From Procambarus clarkii (Eukaryota > Arthropoda > Malacostraca > Decapoda > Cambaridae), in assembly GCF_040958095.1 (NCBI RefSeq), contig NC_091152.1, forward strand, positions 18,384,796 through 18,448,795: a stretch of DNA of 64,000 bases. Direction: 5' to 3'. This document shows, one piece after another, positions 1 through 12,540 of the stretch. Numbering within the stretch: the stretch's first letter is position 1; each line of letters starts with the position of its first letter. The position numbers and the translations under genes are program-made. Under the pieces are notes generated by a model that was not told the DNA's origin, searched no databases, and saw nothing but the letters and a program-made list of their open reading frames with translations.

Positions 1-458
1 GCATCCATCTCCTTTTCTGGCGAAGAATGAGACTGTTACTTTCCGGAGGGGTCCTTCGGTGGTGGTTGATGCTTGGTTGGTTCGGCCGGGGGTGCATCAT
101 GTATTGTGTCTGGTTGCAGCTCTTTGCCATTACTTGCGCGCCACAGCCTCGGTGACTGGGGACGTGCTTTGGGTTTAACCTGGTTTCCCTTCTTCCCTGT
201 TCCATGGCGCGGGTCTCCCAGGTCGTCCGCAGGGTTATTCGGTCCAGCCAGCCTGCGATCTATCTCCGTGCCTACAACGTTTGTAAGTTTGCGGCTTTGG
301 CTGCTGTTTTAGGTAACATGTACAAGGCTGACATTCTGGCACGGGGGTTTTGGCAGTCAAACAGGGTCCTGGCCACACGGTACCTTGTTAATGTTCCTGG
401 CCCTGCTCAGGTGTGTGTAGCCTTGGGTTGCAGGTTGCAGCCAGTTGTTTCGAGTTGA
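1..458 (+). pseudogene. DIRS-type tyrosine recombinase, C-terminal remnant
   Basis: The plus strand reads, with frame changes, as the end of a DIRS retrotransposon tyrosine recombinase. Typical pieces are RVIRSSQPA, KFAALAAVLGNM and NRVLATRYLVNVPGP, ending at a stop near 458. The same segments occur at 13.6-14.06 kb and 28.2-29.2 kb and, on the other strand, at 34.7-35.2 kb. In tyrosine recombinases the catalytic set includes an H-x-x-R motif and a final tyrosine. Here the H-x-x-R position (273-284) reads YNVC, so two catalytic residues are lost, while the tyrosine at 381-383 remains. The element runs off the left edge. This is an inactive remnant. The family call is by motif reading only. 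Confidence 0.7.
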
Positions 459-509
459 GAAGCAAGTGGCTACCGCCACCTGGGTTACCTGGATGATACC
501 TGGTTGATG

Positions 510-790
510 GGGTTCTGGGAGTTCTTCTACTCCCCAAGCCCGGCCTGAGGCCAGGCTCGACTTGTGAGAGTTTGGTCCACCAGGCTGTTGCTTGGAGCGG
601 CCCGCAGGCCCACATACCCACCACAGCCCGGTTGGTCCGGCACTCCTTGGAGGAATAAATCTAGTTTCCTCTTGAAAATGTCCACGGTTGTTCCGGCAAT
701 ATTTCTTATGCTTGCTGGGAGGACGTTGAACAACCGCGGACCAACAGAGGGACTGGGTAAGTCCCTCTTTTTCTTGTCTTTGGTTAGGTA
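510..790 (-). mobile_element. LINE C-terminal/3' fragment
   Basis: The minus strand encodes NVLPASIRN, VDIFKRKLDLFLQG and [14 protein letters not shown], the usual tail of a non-LTR reverse transcriptase ORF (WN-LP, then FKR-LD). The 510-640 part recurs at 36355-36470 in the same orientation, so it is a dispersed family. No catalytic part is present. It lies directly downstream of the DIRS recombinase remnant and may be inserted in that element. Confidence 0.6.
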
Positions 791-1395
791 GCTCCGGGGG
801 GCCGGAGGGGCTCTCCACAGAAAACCAGTGTTGAATGTAATGAAATGCCATTTATTGGGCAAGTCCCTGAGGCACTTCGGCAACCCTCTCTTCTTCCAGT
901 CGACAATTTTTTGTGTTTTTGACATTCAGCCTCTGAACTGAGGTTGAATAGCCGGCATGGTAGGGTTGGGGCTCCACCTTCCCCCTCCCAGGGAGGGGGA
1001 CAGCTGCGCAGACAGCAGCATGGTGGCGATGGTGACGTCAAGCTTGTTTTGCTAGTTTTCAGTTTGGAGAGTTCTGCTTGCTCACGTGGCTTTTGGTGAC
1101 AAATTTTAACCAGCTGTAGTTTTTGAGATGCCTACCTTTCTGGGTGCTTGACCTGGTAGATGGCAGACATAGACTGCTTCCAACCACATGGGGGTTTCTA
1201 TAGGCCATTGCTCCTCGTGCCTCTCTGGGGGGGGGGGGGCCAGGTTCTGGCTCGTAGTCCCCGGTAGGCATAGAACTCAAATCTAATTGACTGATGCCAC
1301 GGTCTAATACATATCAGCCTGGTAAGCTCCGGGGAGCCTCCGAGACTCACCCAGAAAATGGCGTTTCATTACATTCAACACTGGTTTTTTGTTTC
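784..1395. mobile_element. DIRS-type 3' terminal region with inverted signature motifs
   Basis: Near 827-850 lies a TTGAATGTAATGAAATGCC motif, preceded by GTAGCTCCGGGG. At 1318-1385 the same motif occurs inverted with AAGCTCCGGGGAGCC. Between them, 1130-1340 matches 35620-35840 in the same orientation and 36045-36300 inverted, including the GATGGCAGACATAGA stretch. The 880-1180 part also matches 29290-29560, downstream of another recombinase copy. I infer a non-coding DIRS end, since DIRS elements have inverted terminal and internal complementary repeats. The precise boundaries are not resolved. Confidence 0.5.
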
Positions 1396-1399
1396 TTTT

Positions 1400-3800
1400 A
1401 ATATTTCAGATATTATTTGGGGCATAATGGAAGATACACGCAAACTGTGTGGGCCATTTGTGCAGGTGACTGTTCCGTTGCCCGTTGCTGTTTACAGTGG
1501 AGCTAATTGGGCTCACCTGCAGCCTTGGATAAGCAAGTGAGAATCTTTTGTCATAGTCTCATTATAAAAGTTCATAATACTGTATAATGTGTTTAGTTAT
1601 TGTTCTGTTCAGTCATAAGTGTGTGATAATTGACAGTAATTAAGGGATTCATACAAATGTAACTGATAGTGCTTAAGTTATGGGAGTGATTATCACTTGC
1701 TTCAACTGTGATAAGAGTTACTTTGTGTTGAGATATATGCAAGCTTCTAAAAGAGTACCCTTGATATTCCTCCCTTCCTACTGTATATACACATCTGTAT
1801 CACACTTTATTTTCCTCATTATTATTTTAAGAATGTATTTCAGTTGACTTTAAATATGTAGTCCATTAAATTAATTACTTAATATTGGATAAAAATCTTG
1901 CTAAATTACCCATGTATGCAGATGTCATGTTGGCTGTGAATAAATAAGGTCACTTGTCTTGTTTTGGAAGTTATCTTCCCTAATATACAGTACATTTGTT
2001 ATTCTTCCAACAAATATAGTTTGCTAATATATGCTGTCTGAAAAGTTTATTATTATTATTTGTATTTAGGAATATTAGGGTATTAAACTCAAATCCAGAG
2101 TTCTTGTGTCTTTTTAAATCAATCAACTGTACCAACTAAAAGTAACATTACTTGATCTAGTCTCTCTTTCTGGAGAAGCCTCGTGGTGGTTCCCTGATGC
2201 TATCTCGCTGAGATGGCATCCCCACTACTAAGCCACATCAGCCATAGGGATCCTGTATGGCTGGGCCATACAGGGACCAGAAACACAACCTAGGCACAGG
2301 CAGCAGGGCATTATTACCATTATTATTATTATAATTATCATTATTATGGGAATTATCATCTGGGAACACTCAACGTTTGAACACTGGGTTCAAACGCTCA
2401 TCAAGGCCCTTGTGCATTTGTTCATTACCATCACTGTTACTGAGAAAACATTGAGAAAGTAAACGAAGCAATAGAGACAAGGTTCACCTCAAACAAAGCA
2501 CCAAAACAGCCAAACGACTAGGCAAATGATTCGCTGAAATCCAGACAACTCGCTGGAAACTAGCTCAATCAGCCACACCCCAGGAGATCCAGACTCCCAT
2601 GCCAGCAATGAGTCTGTCCTGTTGTTGATATCTGAGAGCATTCACACCTTCCTGAATCACCAGTTGTAGTGAGTCCGACTTCTTTACAAGATAAGTGTGG
2701 GAAGCATCTCTTGGAATTTGTTCTGTGGGAGCCATTTGCTCGTGTGTCTTTCCTGACATACAGTATGTATTTGCTTTATTTACATTTGCTTCATATGCAT
2801 TTGTTTATAAGCTCACTTATTGCTCAATCTTCGCTTCAATCAGCATGCGTTTAAGACATCCTTTCCCTAAGCGCTCGTTTATTATTGTCCCTGCACTGAC
2901 AGTGACTTTTCTGGTATACTGGGGAGTTAACCCCTGAGAGGCCAGGATGCTGTATGGGGAGCTTCATTCTAGGTATTGCAAAGCTCTGACTCCTTTGTGG
3001 CATCCCGCAGTTTGAGTTGTTTAGGGTGTTTACCATTGCTGGAACTGATGATGGAAAAACTCCTAAATGACTCCTAGCACGCCTTACCAAAATCACTCCT
3101 CGGGCTGCCTTACCACAAACTACAACCACCAGCACAATGAGTAAGAACTCCCCCCCCCCTCCCCCTCCAGCTGTACAAACCTCCCAATGACCTGCCACTT
3201 TGACTAAGAAACCACATAAACCATATTCTCCCAGGACACATCTAACCACTCCCAGATATTCAACACGGTGTACTACTGGCACATCAAAGAAGACCGATGT
3301 AATCACATCCCAGATGTACCAATTTGAAATACGACAATATAACAACCCATCTTCAACTAACCTACCTAACATTATTTACCCCAACCTTACCTAACATTAT
3401 ACACATCAACCCCCTTACTAAATGTATTCTACCTTACCTTACCTTACCATAATCTGTCCTAACCTATCTGATTTACGCCCAACTCTCAAACTCAGTCTTT
3501 TACCTAAACCTCACACTTTTCATAAAACAGCAACACTTTGATACCACCATTAACACAATTCCTTATCTTTGCCATCCTGAGTCCATTTCCACTCATATGT
3601 TTATTATCCTCATTATCCTCATACAAATAGATGACATCAATAACTTCCAATCTCTGCCAAATTATAAACATTGATGTGCCACTGTTAATGCTGCATCTTC
3701 AACATCACCACTCGTGTAGTCATCGGAGGAAAAACCTTCATGCAAACTGCATGTATCACGAAGAAGTAGTAGTTGTGGTGCACACTAGAGTTTGTGTGCT
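1400..3800. other. AT-rich non-coding stretch
   Basis: No gene is recognised here. The stretch holds short ATT runs (2047-2060, 2318-2345). A repeat-like piece at 2165-2310 has GGTTCCCTGATGCTATCTC and an ATACAGGGACCAGAA motif, weakly like 17820-17880. A degenerate CCTTA-rich tract lies at 3355-3470. Open frames such as the minus frame at 2851-3372 have low-complexity composition and no family motif. Confidence 0.5.
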
Positions 3801-3829
3801 TGTTCCTGTGGCATTCCACTGATGTCCTT

Positions 3830-6480
3830 CAGAGCAAGTTTATCCTGTAGGCAACATTCGATGTAAGCTCTTTTGGAGAGTGTCGCTAGTGCCTGGGTGT
3901 CCTGCTTGGTTACACTCCTTCAGGCCCTGGTAACTCTGCAGGTCTGCGGTGAGGCTTGTAATAGATCGTCTTGCTAAGCCTACACTCAATACTTGGAAGT
4001 TTGAAGTCCCTCTCTTCAAAAATACTCATTGGCTTTGCTACAGGCTGGCAGTCATTTGTTTCATCCACCATGCTGCCTATTGGGTCGGTGACACCTTCGA
4101 CCCTGAAGCCTGCAACATTTACATTACCAGGTCTCTATTTTATCTGAGCCTGCCTCAGAACAGGAGGCTTATCAGATGGCTGCAGCTTTGCTGGCTCGTT
4201 TTTCCCACATTTGTAGTTCGTGGATTGCTGCTCAAAAGGATGCCTTGGGGCTCAAACAGGGTCTGCCTCCCTGTTTTCACCTTTCCTATTTGCTGTGGAG
4301 GCAAAATTTGTGTGGAGTTTCCACGGGAAATGCCACAGGAGTTTCTTCTGTAATTTTGGTTGCATTTGCTACCTTTTGGCCCCTCAGTCGAGTTCTGTCC
4401 CCCCTCGGCTCGGAGGTGATCTTGAAGGGTTGAGATTTCGCCTGATGTTGGTTGGGGTCGGCTTCCATCAGCTGACATCTCCTGTTCAATGTCACAACTA
4501 TGCATTGAGGAAAGATGACTCTGCTTGAATGGTCTTCGTGGTGGCCCTTTCATGGTTATACTCTTTTGATAGTGTTGAGGGGAATGTGTGGTCCAAGTTG
4601 CCAGATCCTGATCCCATGATTCGTGAGTCTTGCAGGTAGTTTCCTAGGGTGTCCGGTGGAATTGGTCTACCATATTCTCTTCTGTTAGGCTCAGGGGTTT
4701 GAGCTACATGTTCTATCCTTAGCTCCATGTGGTCATTGCAACGTGGTTGAGTACGGGCATGGTCGACTTAACCTCCTCCCTTTGGTGGGATCCTGGTTGT
4801 TCCCAGTCCCCCAAGTTGGGACTCAGCAGACCTATTAAACATCCTCAACCTGTCTGGTCTGACCAGTGTCATTTCATATCCAACCTTTTCATATGACCAC
4901 TTTTGCTCAGGTTTGTCCTGGATGTGGTGTCCTTGGATCTCAAGAGTGCTTCCGACATGTTCTTATTTACCTGAGGTTCCAGGACTAGTTAGGGTTTCTT
5001 TTGAAGAAACCCTAACTAGTAAGCAGTTAAGTATCCCAAACCCTAGCTAGTAGCAGTTGGTATCTTGTGAAAAAGATAATGTTTCAAGGTTCTACCCTTT
5101 GGCATGAATCTGGCTCTTCAAATCTTTACCAGATTAACATGGGTAGTTGTGACTCGATTACATCTCTTGGGGATTCGTGTCTTGGCCTTTCTCAACAACT
5201 GGCTGCTTTGGGGTCTCGGCCAGTCCATGTGTCGGCTAGCCAGGGATTAGCTACTTACCCATCCAACCAGGTTTGGGTTCTTGAAGAACTAATGAAAGTT
5301 CCAATTGGTTCTGTCAAGGTTGGGGTTGGTTTGGGATTCCTAGTCAGTGTCTCTTTCCGTGCCTCCCACAGCTCTACTACATACTTGCCTGCATGGTATA
5401 TCCCCGTGGCAGGGTTCCTCTGGTTTCACCAGTTTTGCCACAACCTGAACTGTCGGGTTTGGGCCCTATCTGCCCTTCATCAGCTCTTGCTTTTCCAGCT
5501 TCCTTTTTGGGCAGTTAGGGGTTGGGTTATGTGGTGCCATCCTCACCTATCACTCGATGTATTCATGGATGTCTCGGGTCTGGATTGAGGTTATGTGACC
5601 AGCGCTCGCCAAGCCTCCCATGGTTGTTGGTTGGACCTAGCTCTTTCCCATTTGGAGCTGCACTCTTTGTATAGCTCAGCTTCTGGCTTCTCACAATTTC
5701 GTTCTTCTCATGTATCATGTGAAGTGTGTAACTTTCTCAGACAGTTTATCTTGCTTCTAACCCATTTCTGCAGAATGAACCTGTGATGCATTCTTCTGTT
5801 GGCTCTGAAAGACTTTCAGTTGCCCCAAGGTGAACCTCTTTCCATCAGAATGGAACCCCAATTGTGAGGCTCTTAGGGTGGATGCCTTTTGGCTGGACTG
5901 GTCGAGGTTGAGGTTCCTGTCTCTTTCCCTTAGTTCAGATGTTGCTCAGGGTGTTGTCCAGGCTGGAGACATACTCAGGCAAAGTGGTCCTTCTGGCTCC
6001 TTGGTTTCTGGCCCTGTGTATTTTTGTCGTGGCCAGACCCAAGTATTTTTGTTGTGGCTCCACCTCTTTCAGCAGTACAGCCAGGTTGATATCTTGTTCG
6101 ACCTTCTCTGCCAATTTGTGTGTGTGGAGTATTTGACACTAGTGTCTTACCTGTGTGGGACATCGCAGTGTTAGTATGAAGTTTGTCTCTTCATCATATT
6201 TCTTCTGCTGATATTCGGGGCCCTGGAGTTTTGAAGGTGGAAAAAAAAAAAAAAGTCCTCACAGGTCCTTATCTGATCAGTGCTCCTGATGTTGGTCAAG
6301 CATGTGTTGCCCTCAATCAAGTTTTTCCATCCCAGGATCCTGTCTTTGTGAGCGTAGTTGCTGCCCTTGTCATCCCTGGTAAGTACCATGTTATGGTTAT
6401 GGTAAGTCTCATGGTAAGCCACCATGAGACTCCTCCAGGAAGCCAGCATTGAATGTAATGAAATGTCTCTATCTGGTAGG
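3830..6480 (+). mobile_element. Decayed DIRS retrotransposon (gag-like, RT, RNase H)
   Basis: Read across frames, the plus strand gives DIRS-like pieces in order. About 4170-4330 is a gag-like segment (AAQKDALGLKQGLPP, LSYLLWRQNL). About 4900-5000 is an RT start (VLDVVSLDLKSASD). About 5160-5330 reads LLGIRVLAFLNNWLLWG then QSMCRLAR, where the expected YLDDW core has become FLNNW. About 5860-6080 is RNase H and downstream domain (SEWNP, VDAFWLDWSRLRFL, VVQAGDILRQSG). Stops and frameshifts break every domain. The end near 6445-6465 carries the TTGAATGTAATGAAATG motif seen at other DIRS ends here. The family is inferred from motif order. Confidence 0.6.
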
Positions 6481-7500
6481 GGCTTGGTGACTCCCTGATT
6501 CCCTTCCATTGATGCAGCCTTCCTGGTGTGCCAGTTCATGGTCTGTCAACTCCAAGCTGACTCATTGTTGGTGTGGGAGTCTGGAGCTCCATGGGTGTGG
6601 CCACCTGTCAGGGGGTCTGTCACAACTAGGGGGGAATTTGAGCTAGTCTGGAATGAGTCATTTGGGTTTGAGCGAGTCAGTTGTGGAATCATTTGGTTGT
6701 TTTGGTGCTTCATTTTCTACGAGCCTTGCAGTCGTCTGTATTGCTTCACTTACTTCCTGGATGTTTTCTTTGTGAGGTTGAGTGTAACCATCCCCTCCTC
6801 CCTGTGTGTGTATCAGGAGAGCCAGGTTTTGGCTTTGGTCCCTGGTAGATCATACAGACTCCTATGTGACCCAGTAGTGGGAAGCCATCTCTGCGAGACA
6901 GCTTTACGGAGCCACCGATGCCCTACCAAAATGAAGCATTTAATTACATTCAATGGTGATTCTGCTAGTATTTGGTTTTATAGGCAGTTAAGTTGGTAAA
7001 TTTGGAAAGTTAGTTAGTTGATCATTAGTGATTAAGACATGTTGACACAGTCAACTTTGTGCATCACAGCACACTCAAACACACTCAGGTTTTATTCAAG
7101 CTGTGATATCATTGATTCATAACCAGATCAATTTAAATTAAAATATATATGGAAAATAAACTTTTTCTTACAACAGCAGAGGAATCAAATTAGAATTTGA
7201 GAAGAATGTATTATGTTGCCAGGTGTAGTTAATGTGTCCTTCAGTGGAATAATGCCATTGTTAACTCTGAATGTGTTGTGAAAATTATATTAAAAGAAGT
7301 TCTACATGTTTTAGGACTCTATTTTCTGATAAATTTGATAGACTTCTCCAATGTTAAGATGATAGTTACAAGCGACAGGTAATCCGGTTATAAAGGACAA
7401 TAGGTATGAAATACAAATGGACAAAAACTGAAGGACTTGGTGATTCCTTTCTCACAAGAGCACCAATGTCAGTGTGTGATGTTGTAATACACCTGTATGC
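6481..7500. other. No gene recognised; one DIRS end motif
   Basis: The frame at 6526-6999 has no family motif. Positions 6936-6955 carry an inverted copy of the DIRS-end motif (TTAATTACATTCAATGG), preceded at 6895-6925 by a fragment like other DIRS ends. The rest, 7000-7500, is AT-rich unique-looking sequence. Confidence 0.4.
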
Positions 7501-7506
7501 CCCAGT

Positions 7507-8240
7507 GACACATGTGTTGGCCACCATGTGTCTTGACCATCACATGTGTTGGCCACCATGTGTCTTGACCATCACATGTGTTGGCCACCATGTGTCGTGA
7601 CCATCACATGTGTTGGCCACCATGTGTCTTGACCATCACATGTGTCGTGACCATCACATGTGTTGGCCACCATGTGTCTTGACCATCACATGTGTTGGCC
7701 ACCATGTGTCTTGACCATCACATGTGTTGGCCACCATGTGTCTTGACCATCACATGTGTTGGCCACCATGTGTCTTGACCATCACATGTGTTGGCCACCA
7801 TGTGTCTTGACCATCACATGTGTTGGCCACCATGTGTCTTGACCATCACATGTGTCGTGACCATCACATGTGTTGGCCACCATGTGTCTTGACCATCACA
7901 TGTGTTGGCCACCATGTGTCTTGACCATCACATGTGTTGGCCACCATGTGTCTTGACCATCACATGTGTTGGCCACCATGTGTCTTGACCATCACATGTG
8001 TTGGCCACCATGTGTCTTGACCATCACATGTGTTGGCCACCATGTGTCGTGACCATCACATGTGTTGGCCACCATGTGTCTTGACCATCACATGTGTCGT
8101 GACCATCACATGTGTTGGCCACCATGTGTCTTGACCATCACATGTGTTGGCCACCATGTGTCTTGACCATCACATGTGTTGGCCACCATGTGTCTTGACC
8201 ATCACATGTGTTGGCCACCATATGTCTTGACCATCACATA
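7507..8240. repeat. 32-bp tandem repeat with CACATGTG palindromes
   Basis: About 20 head-to-tail units of CCATCACATGTGTTGGCC followed by ACCATGTGTCTTGA (32 bp) are visible. A shorter variant (CATCACATGTGTCGTGAC, 18 bp) is inserted at about 7635, 7850 and 8090. Each unit holds the palindrome CACATGTG and the near-palindrome TTGGCCACCA. Decayed units continue to about 8400. Open frames inside are by-products of the repeat. Confidence 0.92.
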
Positions 8241-8689
8241 GTGGCCATCATTTGCTGGCATAACATGTGATGACCATCATTTGTATTGGCCATCTCACTT
8301 CTTGGCCATCATGTGTCTTGGCCAATACACGTGGTCGCTATCACCTGACATGATCATCATGTTTGGTGGCCAACGTGTAGTGGCCATCACGTGGAGGCGA
8401 TTATTTGTGGTGGTGGTGGTGTGTGAGAGTGGAGACCTACTCTTCTAAACAAATTAAAACATTTTCTTCAAGTTTTTTATTTTAAATATGTATATAATTT
8501 GTTGAATATTAAGGTGTAGAATAAATTTATAATTTCACATAAATTGTCATGGATGTTCATTGTAGAATAATTAATTATACAGTAGTGTATATCCAGCGTT
8601 GTGTAGTGACTGCACTTTATAGTATGAGCTTTGAATTTAACTTTTGTTTATATATTACCTTTATTTTATTAGTATTAAACTTCATATTA

Positions 8690-8860
8690 CATGCAGACGA
8701 TGAGTCACAATAACGTGGAGTCAATAATAAGAAACCACACATTAGAAAATGAAGAAATGACGTTTCGGTCCATCATGGCCCTACACGATTTGATAATGGT
8801 CCAGGATGGACCGAAATGTCATCGTTTCTCCATTTTCTGATCACATTATAATATGCAACT
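8690..8860. mobile_element. Foldback MITE, copy 1
   Basis: The sequence begins GCAGACGATGAGTCACAATA and has complementary arms: GACGTTTCGGTCCATCATGG pairs with a later TGGTCCAGGATGGACCGAAA. The same element is at 14967-15143, where its boundaries are set by a target-site duplication. This copy is more diverged and its termini are approximate. Confidence 0.7.
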
Positions 8861-9370
8861 AACCTTACATTATCAACTAGGGTTCAACAAATAAATAAAT
8901 CTTGATTATATTTTAATTATTTTGTTACCAAGAAGCAAAATGCCACATTCAGTTTTACAAAAGTTTATTTCCTTTAAGTTGGCATTTTTAATAAAAGGAA
9001 CTTAATTTTTGGGGAATTTTCAATAACCTTTTTCAAACATTGAACATGCTAGTAAGCACAGACATATCCTTGATCACGGGACATGCATATACTCAAAGCC
9101 ATTTCCCACCTGACGGTATTTAAATTAGAGTTCATTGCTCCCTAAACATCCTTACATAGTACTGTACTGCAATATATGAAAAACTGTCAAATATAATGTC
9201 CCCAGAACTGTGTATTAAAACACTGCTCAACAAAATCTTTGACACCTTAAGAACAGATTGCTAATGTATGAGTGTAGTCTTAACAAGATTTGACTTGGTG
9301 CATAAGCTATAAAGATCAAATTTCCTTGGACCACCATATGGAGGCAGTACACCCTGACAACATAGAGGGC
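8861..9370. other. AT-rich interval, nothing recognised
   Basis: I see no coding motif, tandem repeat or transposon end in this interval. Confidence 0.4.
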
Positions 9371-9383
9371 AGTTGAATGTTCC

Positions 9384-9900
9384 TTGGACAGCCCATCGTC
9401 TAGTCAAAGAATAAGGCATACTAAGAGGTCTTCATCCTTTAGGTCTTATTCCAACTTCTACCCGGTTATTCATTCTTCAATCCGTGCCCCTTGGCGGGGT
9501 CGTTGGTCTTCTGTTACTGGTAACAAACTGCGTGCTCTTAAGAGTAGTGTGTCCCCATGGCCTTCCTCCTACCTCCATAACCGGAAGTGGGAAATGGCTC
9601 TGACGAGGTTACGTATTGGCCATGCTCGCTTAACTCACAGACAATGGAGCGCCGCCTTACTTCTTATTGTCCCTCTTTTGGTTGTGTATCTCCTTGTTGA
9701 ATGTCTGGACTTCCAGGACGTGCATGTGTCTTGCTTCCTGACTGTCCCTCGATAGAATCTTCAGTGAATCAGATTTTGTTCACTTTCTGCACTTTAGTTC
9801 TAGTATTGGCATCCTTGGTGATATTTAGCGCCTTATGAATATCCTGCACATTTGATGGTGCTACAGTCTCCCTGGCTTTGTGCCTTCTTTTGATAAATTA
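9384..9900 (+). pseudogene. LINE RNase H / C-terminal remnant
   Basis: The plus strand encodes PVIHSSIRAPWRGRW, GNKLRALKSSVSPWPSSY and KWEMALTRLRIGHARLTH. This resembles the stretch between RNase H and the terminal zinc-finger-like region of jockey/I-type LINEs. After THRQWSAA a frameshift occurs: the following bases read as MERRL...CPS in the next frame, as expected for these proteins. No RT or endonuclease remains. The assignment rests on motif recognition. Confidence 0.55.
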
Positions 9901-10850
9901 ATTACTTCATCTCTAGGGATGTATGCCTGGTGCTCTTATTGAACCATAAAGCCTATCATTACAGGTTTAACTCTTCCTGCTGGGAGTTTAGCCATGATTT
10001 GTAAACCAAATTCATAAATCATATGAATACTTGTGTATTTGGCACCAATGGCCTCGTTTTGATGTAAGAGGAAATATTATTATAATTATTATTATTACCA
10101 CTGAATGAAACCGAGTAATTCAGACTGGCATCTGATGTTATATGGGGATTTCAAGTTTGAAGAGATTGTTTTTGCTGTTTTGGGCATTCAATCTGGTACC
10201 CAAAAATCAAACACTGAATGTAATGAAACTCCCTATTTCTGTTGTGGTCGTTCGTAGCTTCCTGAGCTAAGTACTGGTCCAGGAAAGATCCATTAGGAAG
10301 ATACACCAGGACTCAGAGATCATCATTGTCTACAGTACTAGGAGCCAAGCACAGAATCGGACTCCTAGTAAAAAACTGAGGGAAAACATCCATAAAGCAA
10401 CTGCTTGAAGAAAGTTAGGTACCCAAAGATAATGAAGGCATGATCATTGCTAGAGGGTAAGTACCATAACCATGAAGCATCTGCTTGCCATCAGGTGGCA
10501 GCCTAGGTCACGTGAGTTTCCTGCTAGCCTGTCCCATCACTCATGAAAAAGATGGCCAGGACTTACCTGTGGATGAAGAAGGCAGAAAATGAGAAACCAG
10601 GACTCAACAGCATAAGCATGGACAGGTTTTTGGCTCTAAACAGAGCCAAAAACCAACACCCAGGTGGAACACCAAAAATTAGCCGAGCCTTGGAAAAATT
10701 GCTAAGAGGAATTTCATGTAACCCACAAAAAAGATATGGCACGGAGACAAAATTTGGAGCCCAGAGTATCGAGAGCAGTCCACCAAACCTGAGAACCAGA
10801 AACCTTGGCCAATAGCAACCAACACTGGAAAAAGCACAAAAGCAGAAACC
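9900..10850. other. No gene; DIRS end motif at about 10206
   Basis: A CACTGAATGTAATGAAACTC motif at about 10210 matches the DIRS-end signature. The following 600 bases look like decayed transposon on the minus strand but were not assigned. The frames at 10543-10865 lack family motifs. Confidence 0.35.
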
Positions 10851-10859
10851 CATGGCCCT

Positions 10860-10861
10860 AG

Positions 10862-10901
<40 letters not shown>

Positions 10902-11045
10902 TTTTTACTTTTTATTTATAGAAGAGTTCTTACAGTCTTGTGAAGCCACTAGCACTCATAGCATTTTGGGGAGGTCCTTAATCCTACTTTTTCCTGTAAT
11001 ACGACCCACCAAATCATTTAACAACCAGGTACCTATTCATTGGAG
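10860..11045 (-). mobile_element. tRNA-derived SINE (family A), 3' part
   Basis: The minus strand reads GGTACCTGGTTGTTAAATGA, then GTAGTGGCTTCACAAG-like tail sequence and AAGAACTCTTCTATAAAT, ending in an A tract (poly-T at 10864-10895 on plus). This is a diverged match to the tail of the SINEs at 55619 and 63264. The tRNA-like head is missing or unrecognisable. Confidence 0.6.
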
Positions 11046-11099
11046 TGAGAGAATATCTTCCATCAACACTCCCTGTGTTAGCTGATTGCCTTGGTCAAG

Positions 11100-12540
11100 C
11101 TACCTGCTCATCACCATGCATCACAAACGCTACAAGGTTAGGGGGTATGCCCCTCAATGCACATACGTTCTCTAAGACAGACCTGAAGCCCTTTAAAGAA
11201 ACTGACGTAACACCTATGGTCATTGGCCAGGAGGGAACGGACATCATATTCTTCTCCTCAAACGAAAAGGACCTCGATAAACTACTGCTTTACAGATAAG
11301 AGATTCAAGTCAAGCACCTCCACCTCGGTTTTCCAAGGCAGTACCGTGCTGCATGATGTGTCTTTGTAAGTGAGATCAGCCAGTGGGTCGTGGAACAGAC
11401 TCAAGATGCACATATGGCTAAAGACATTAAGGACGGAAACCCGGACCTGAAAGTACATCAGACAGAATTCATCAACAACCACACCGTGAAGATCATTTTC
11501 ACTTCCATATCTGTCGCTAACGTGGCTGCCAAGAACAGTTTCTACTGCTTCGGTATCCACGTTCTATCATTCCTAGTGAAGATTTAAAGATTTTGCAAAG
11601 TCAACCAGTGCCTTCGGTGCTACGAATACTTCCACCACACCTGCAAATGTCAACAGCGAATTCAAAGGTGTAGCCTCTGCTCAGCTGATCACCATTATTC
11701 TATCTGCACGTCAGAAACACTTTGCTGTCTACTTTGCAATGGGGACCATCCTGCAATCTCCCATCAATGTACCCCGAAGACAAGAAGCTATTAAGAACCT
11801 GGAGAAAACCACATCTTCTGCCAGAGCTAGCACCAGCCCAGGCACCTCAACTCCAACCACCTCAATCTCAACCTTCAAGCCACCACTTTTCCGGGGGTTC
11901 CACCACAATTCCACACGCAAACGACCTAGCTAATGGGGGCCTAGCTCCCAGCCTGCCGGCCACTCATTGAGCCAGCAGTTGCCACATCCAGCCCATCCTG
12001 ACCAATCACTGTATAGCACAGTACAAGCTTTGACATCGACGGCTAGTATAATAGCTTTCACTAACCCCCAAGAATATGTAAGAATTCTGAATATTCTTTA
12101 CAAAGCGAATGGTCTCCCAACCTTCAACGTTCCTGATGAAGTTTACACCACCACCACTTCAACCACAAGGTCTCAAGGTCCGGATCTGGTCTTGGACATC
12201 AGTGTGAGCATCGTCATACTTACGGACCTACTGTCAACAGCTGCAACGCCCACTCCTGATGCAGCTGTATCACAAGGCACCCAGGCGCCAACAACGCCTC
12301 CTTCTCATCCATCGACAGCTGCCACAGTTCCACCTCTCTCTTGTGTACACCCACGAAGCTATCTACATCTGCTACAGGACCTGCGGCGACAACTCAACCC
12401 TCAAGATTCACCACCTCTGCTTGAGTCCGCTGATTAATCGGATGAGGAAGTCTCCATTGGATCAACATCTCCACGGAATGCCCCTACTCAACTGAAGATT
12501 TCCTTCTGGACACTACATCCAACGACAGCACCAACATGAA
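11100..12540 (+). pseudogene. LINE ORF1 remnant with CCHC zinc knuckles
   Basis: At about 11600-11780 the plus strand reads QCLRCYEYFHHTC, RCSLCSADHHYSIC and LCCLLCNGDHPAISHQC: three closely spaced Cys/His knuckles, as in ORF1 (gag-like) proteins of jockey, I and R1-type LINEs. Upstream (KPFKETDVTPMVIG, DLKVHQTEFINNHTVKI) resembles the RNA-binding part before such knuckles. Downstream is a Pro/Ser/Thr-rich linker. Several stops and frame changes make it inactive. It joins directly to the RT tail at 12540, so endonuclease and most of RT are deleted. Confidence 0.6.
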
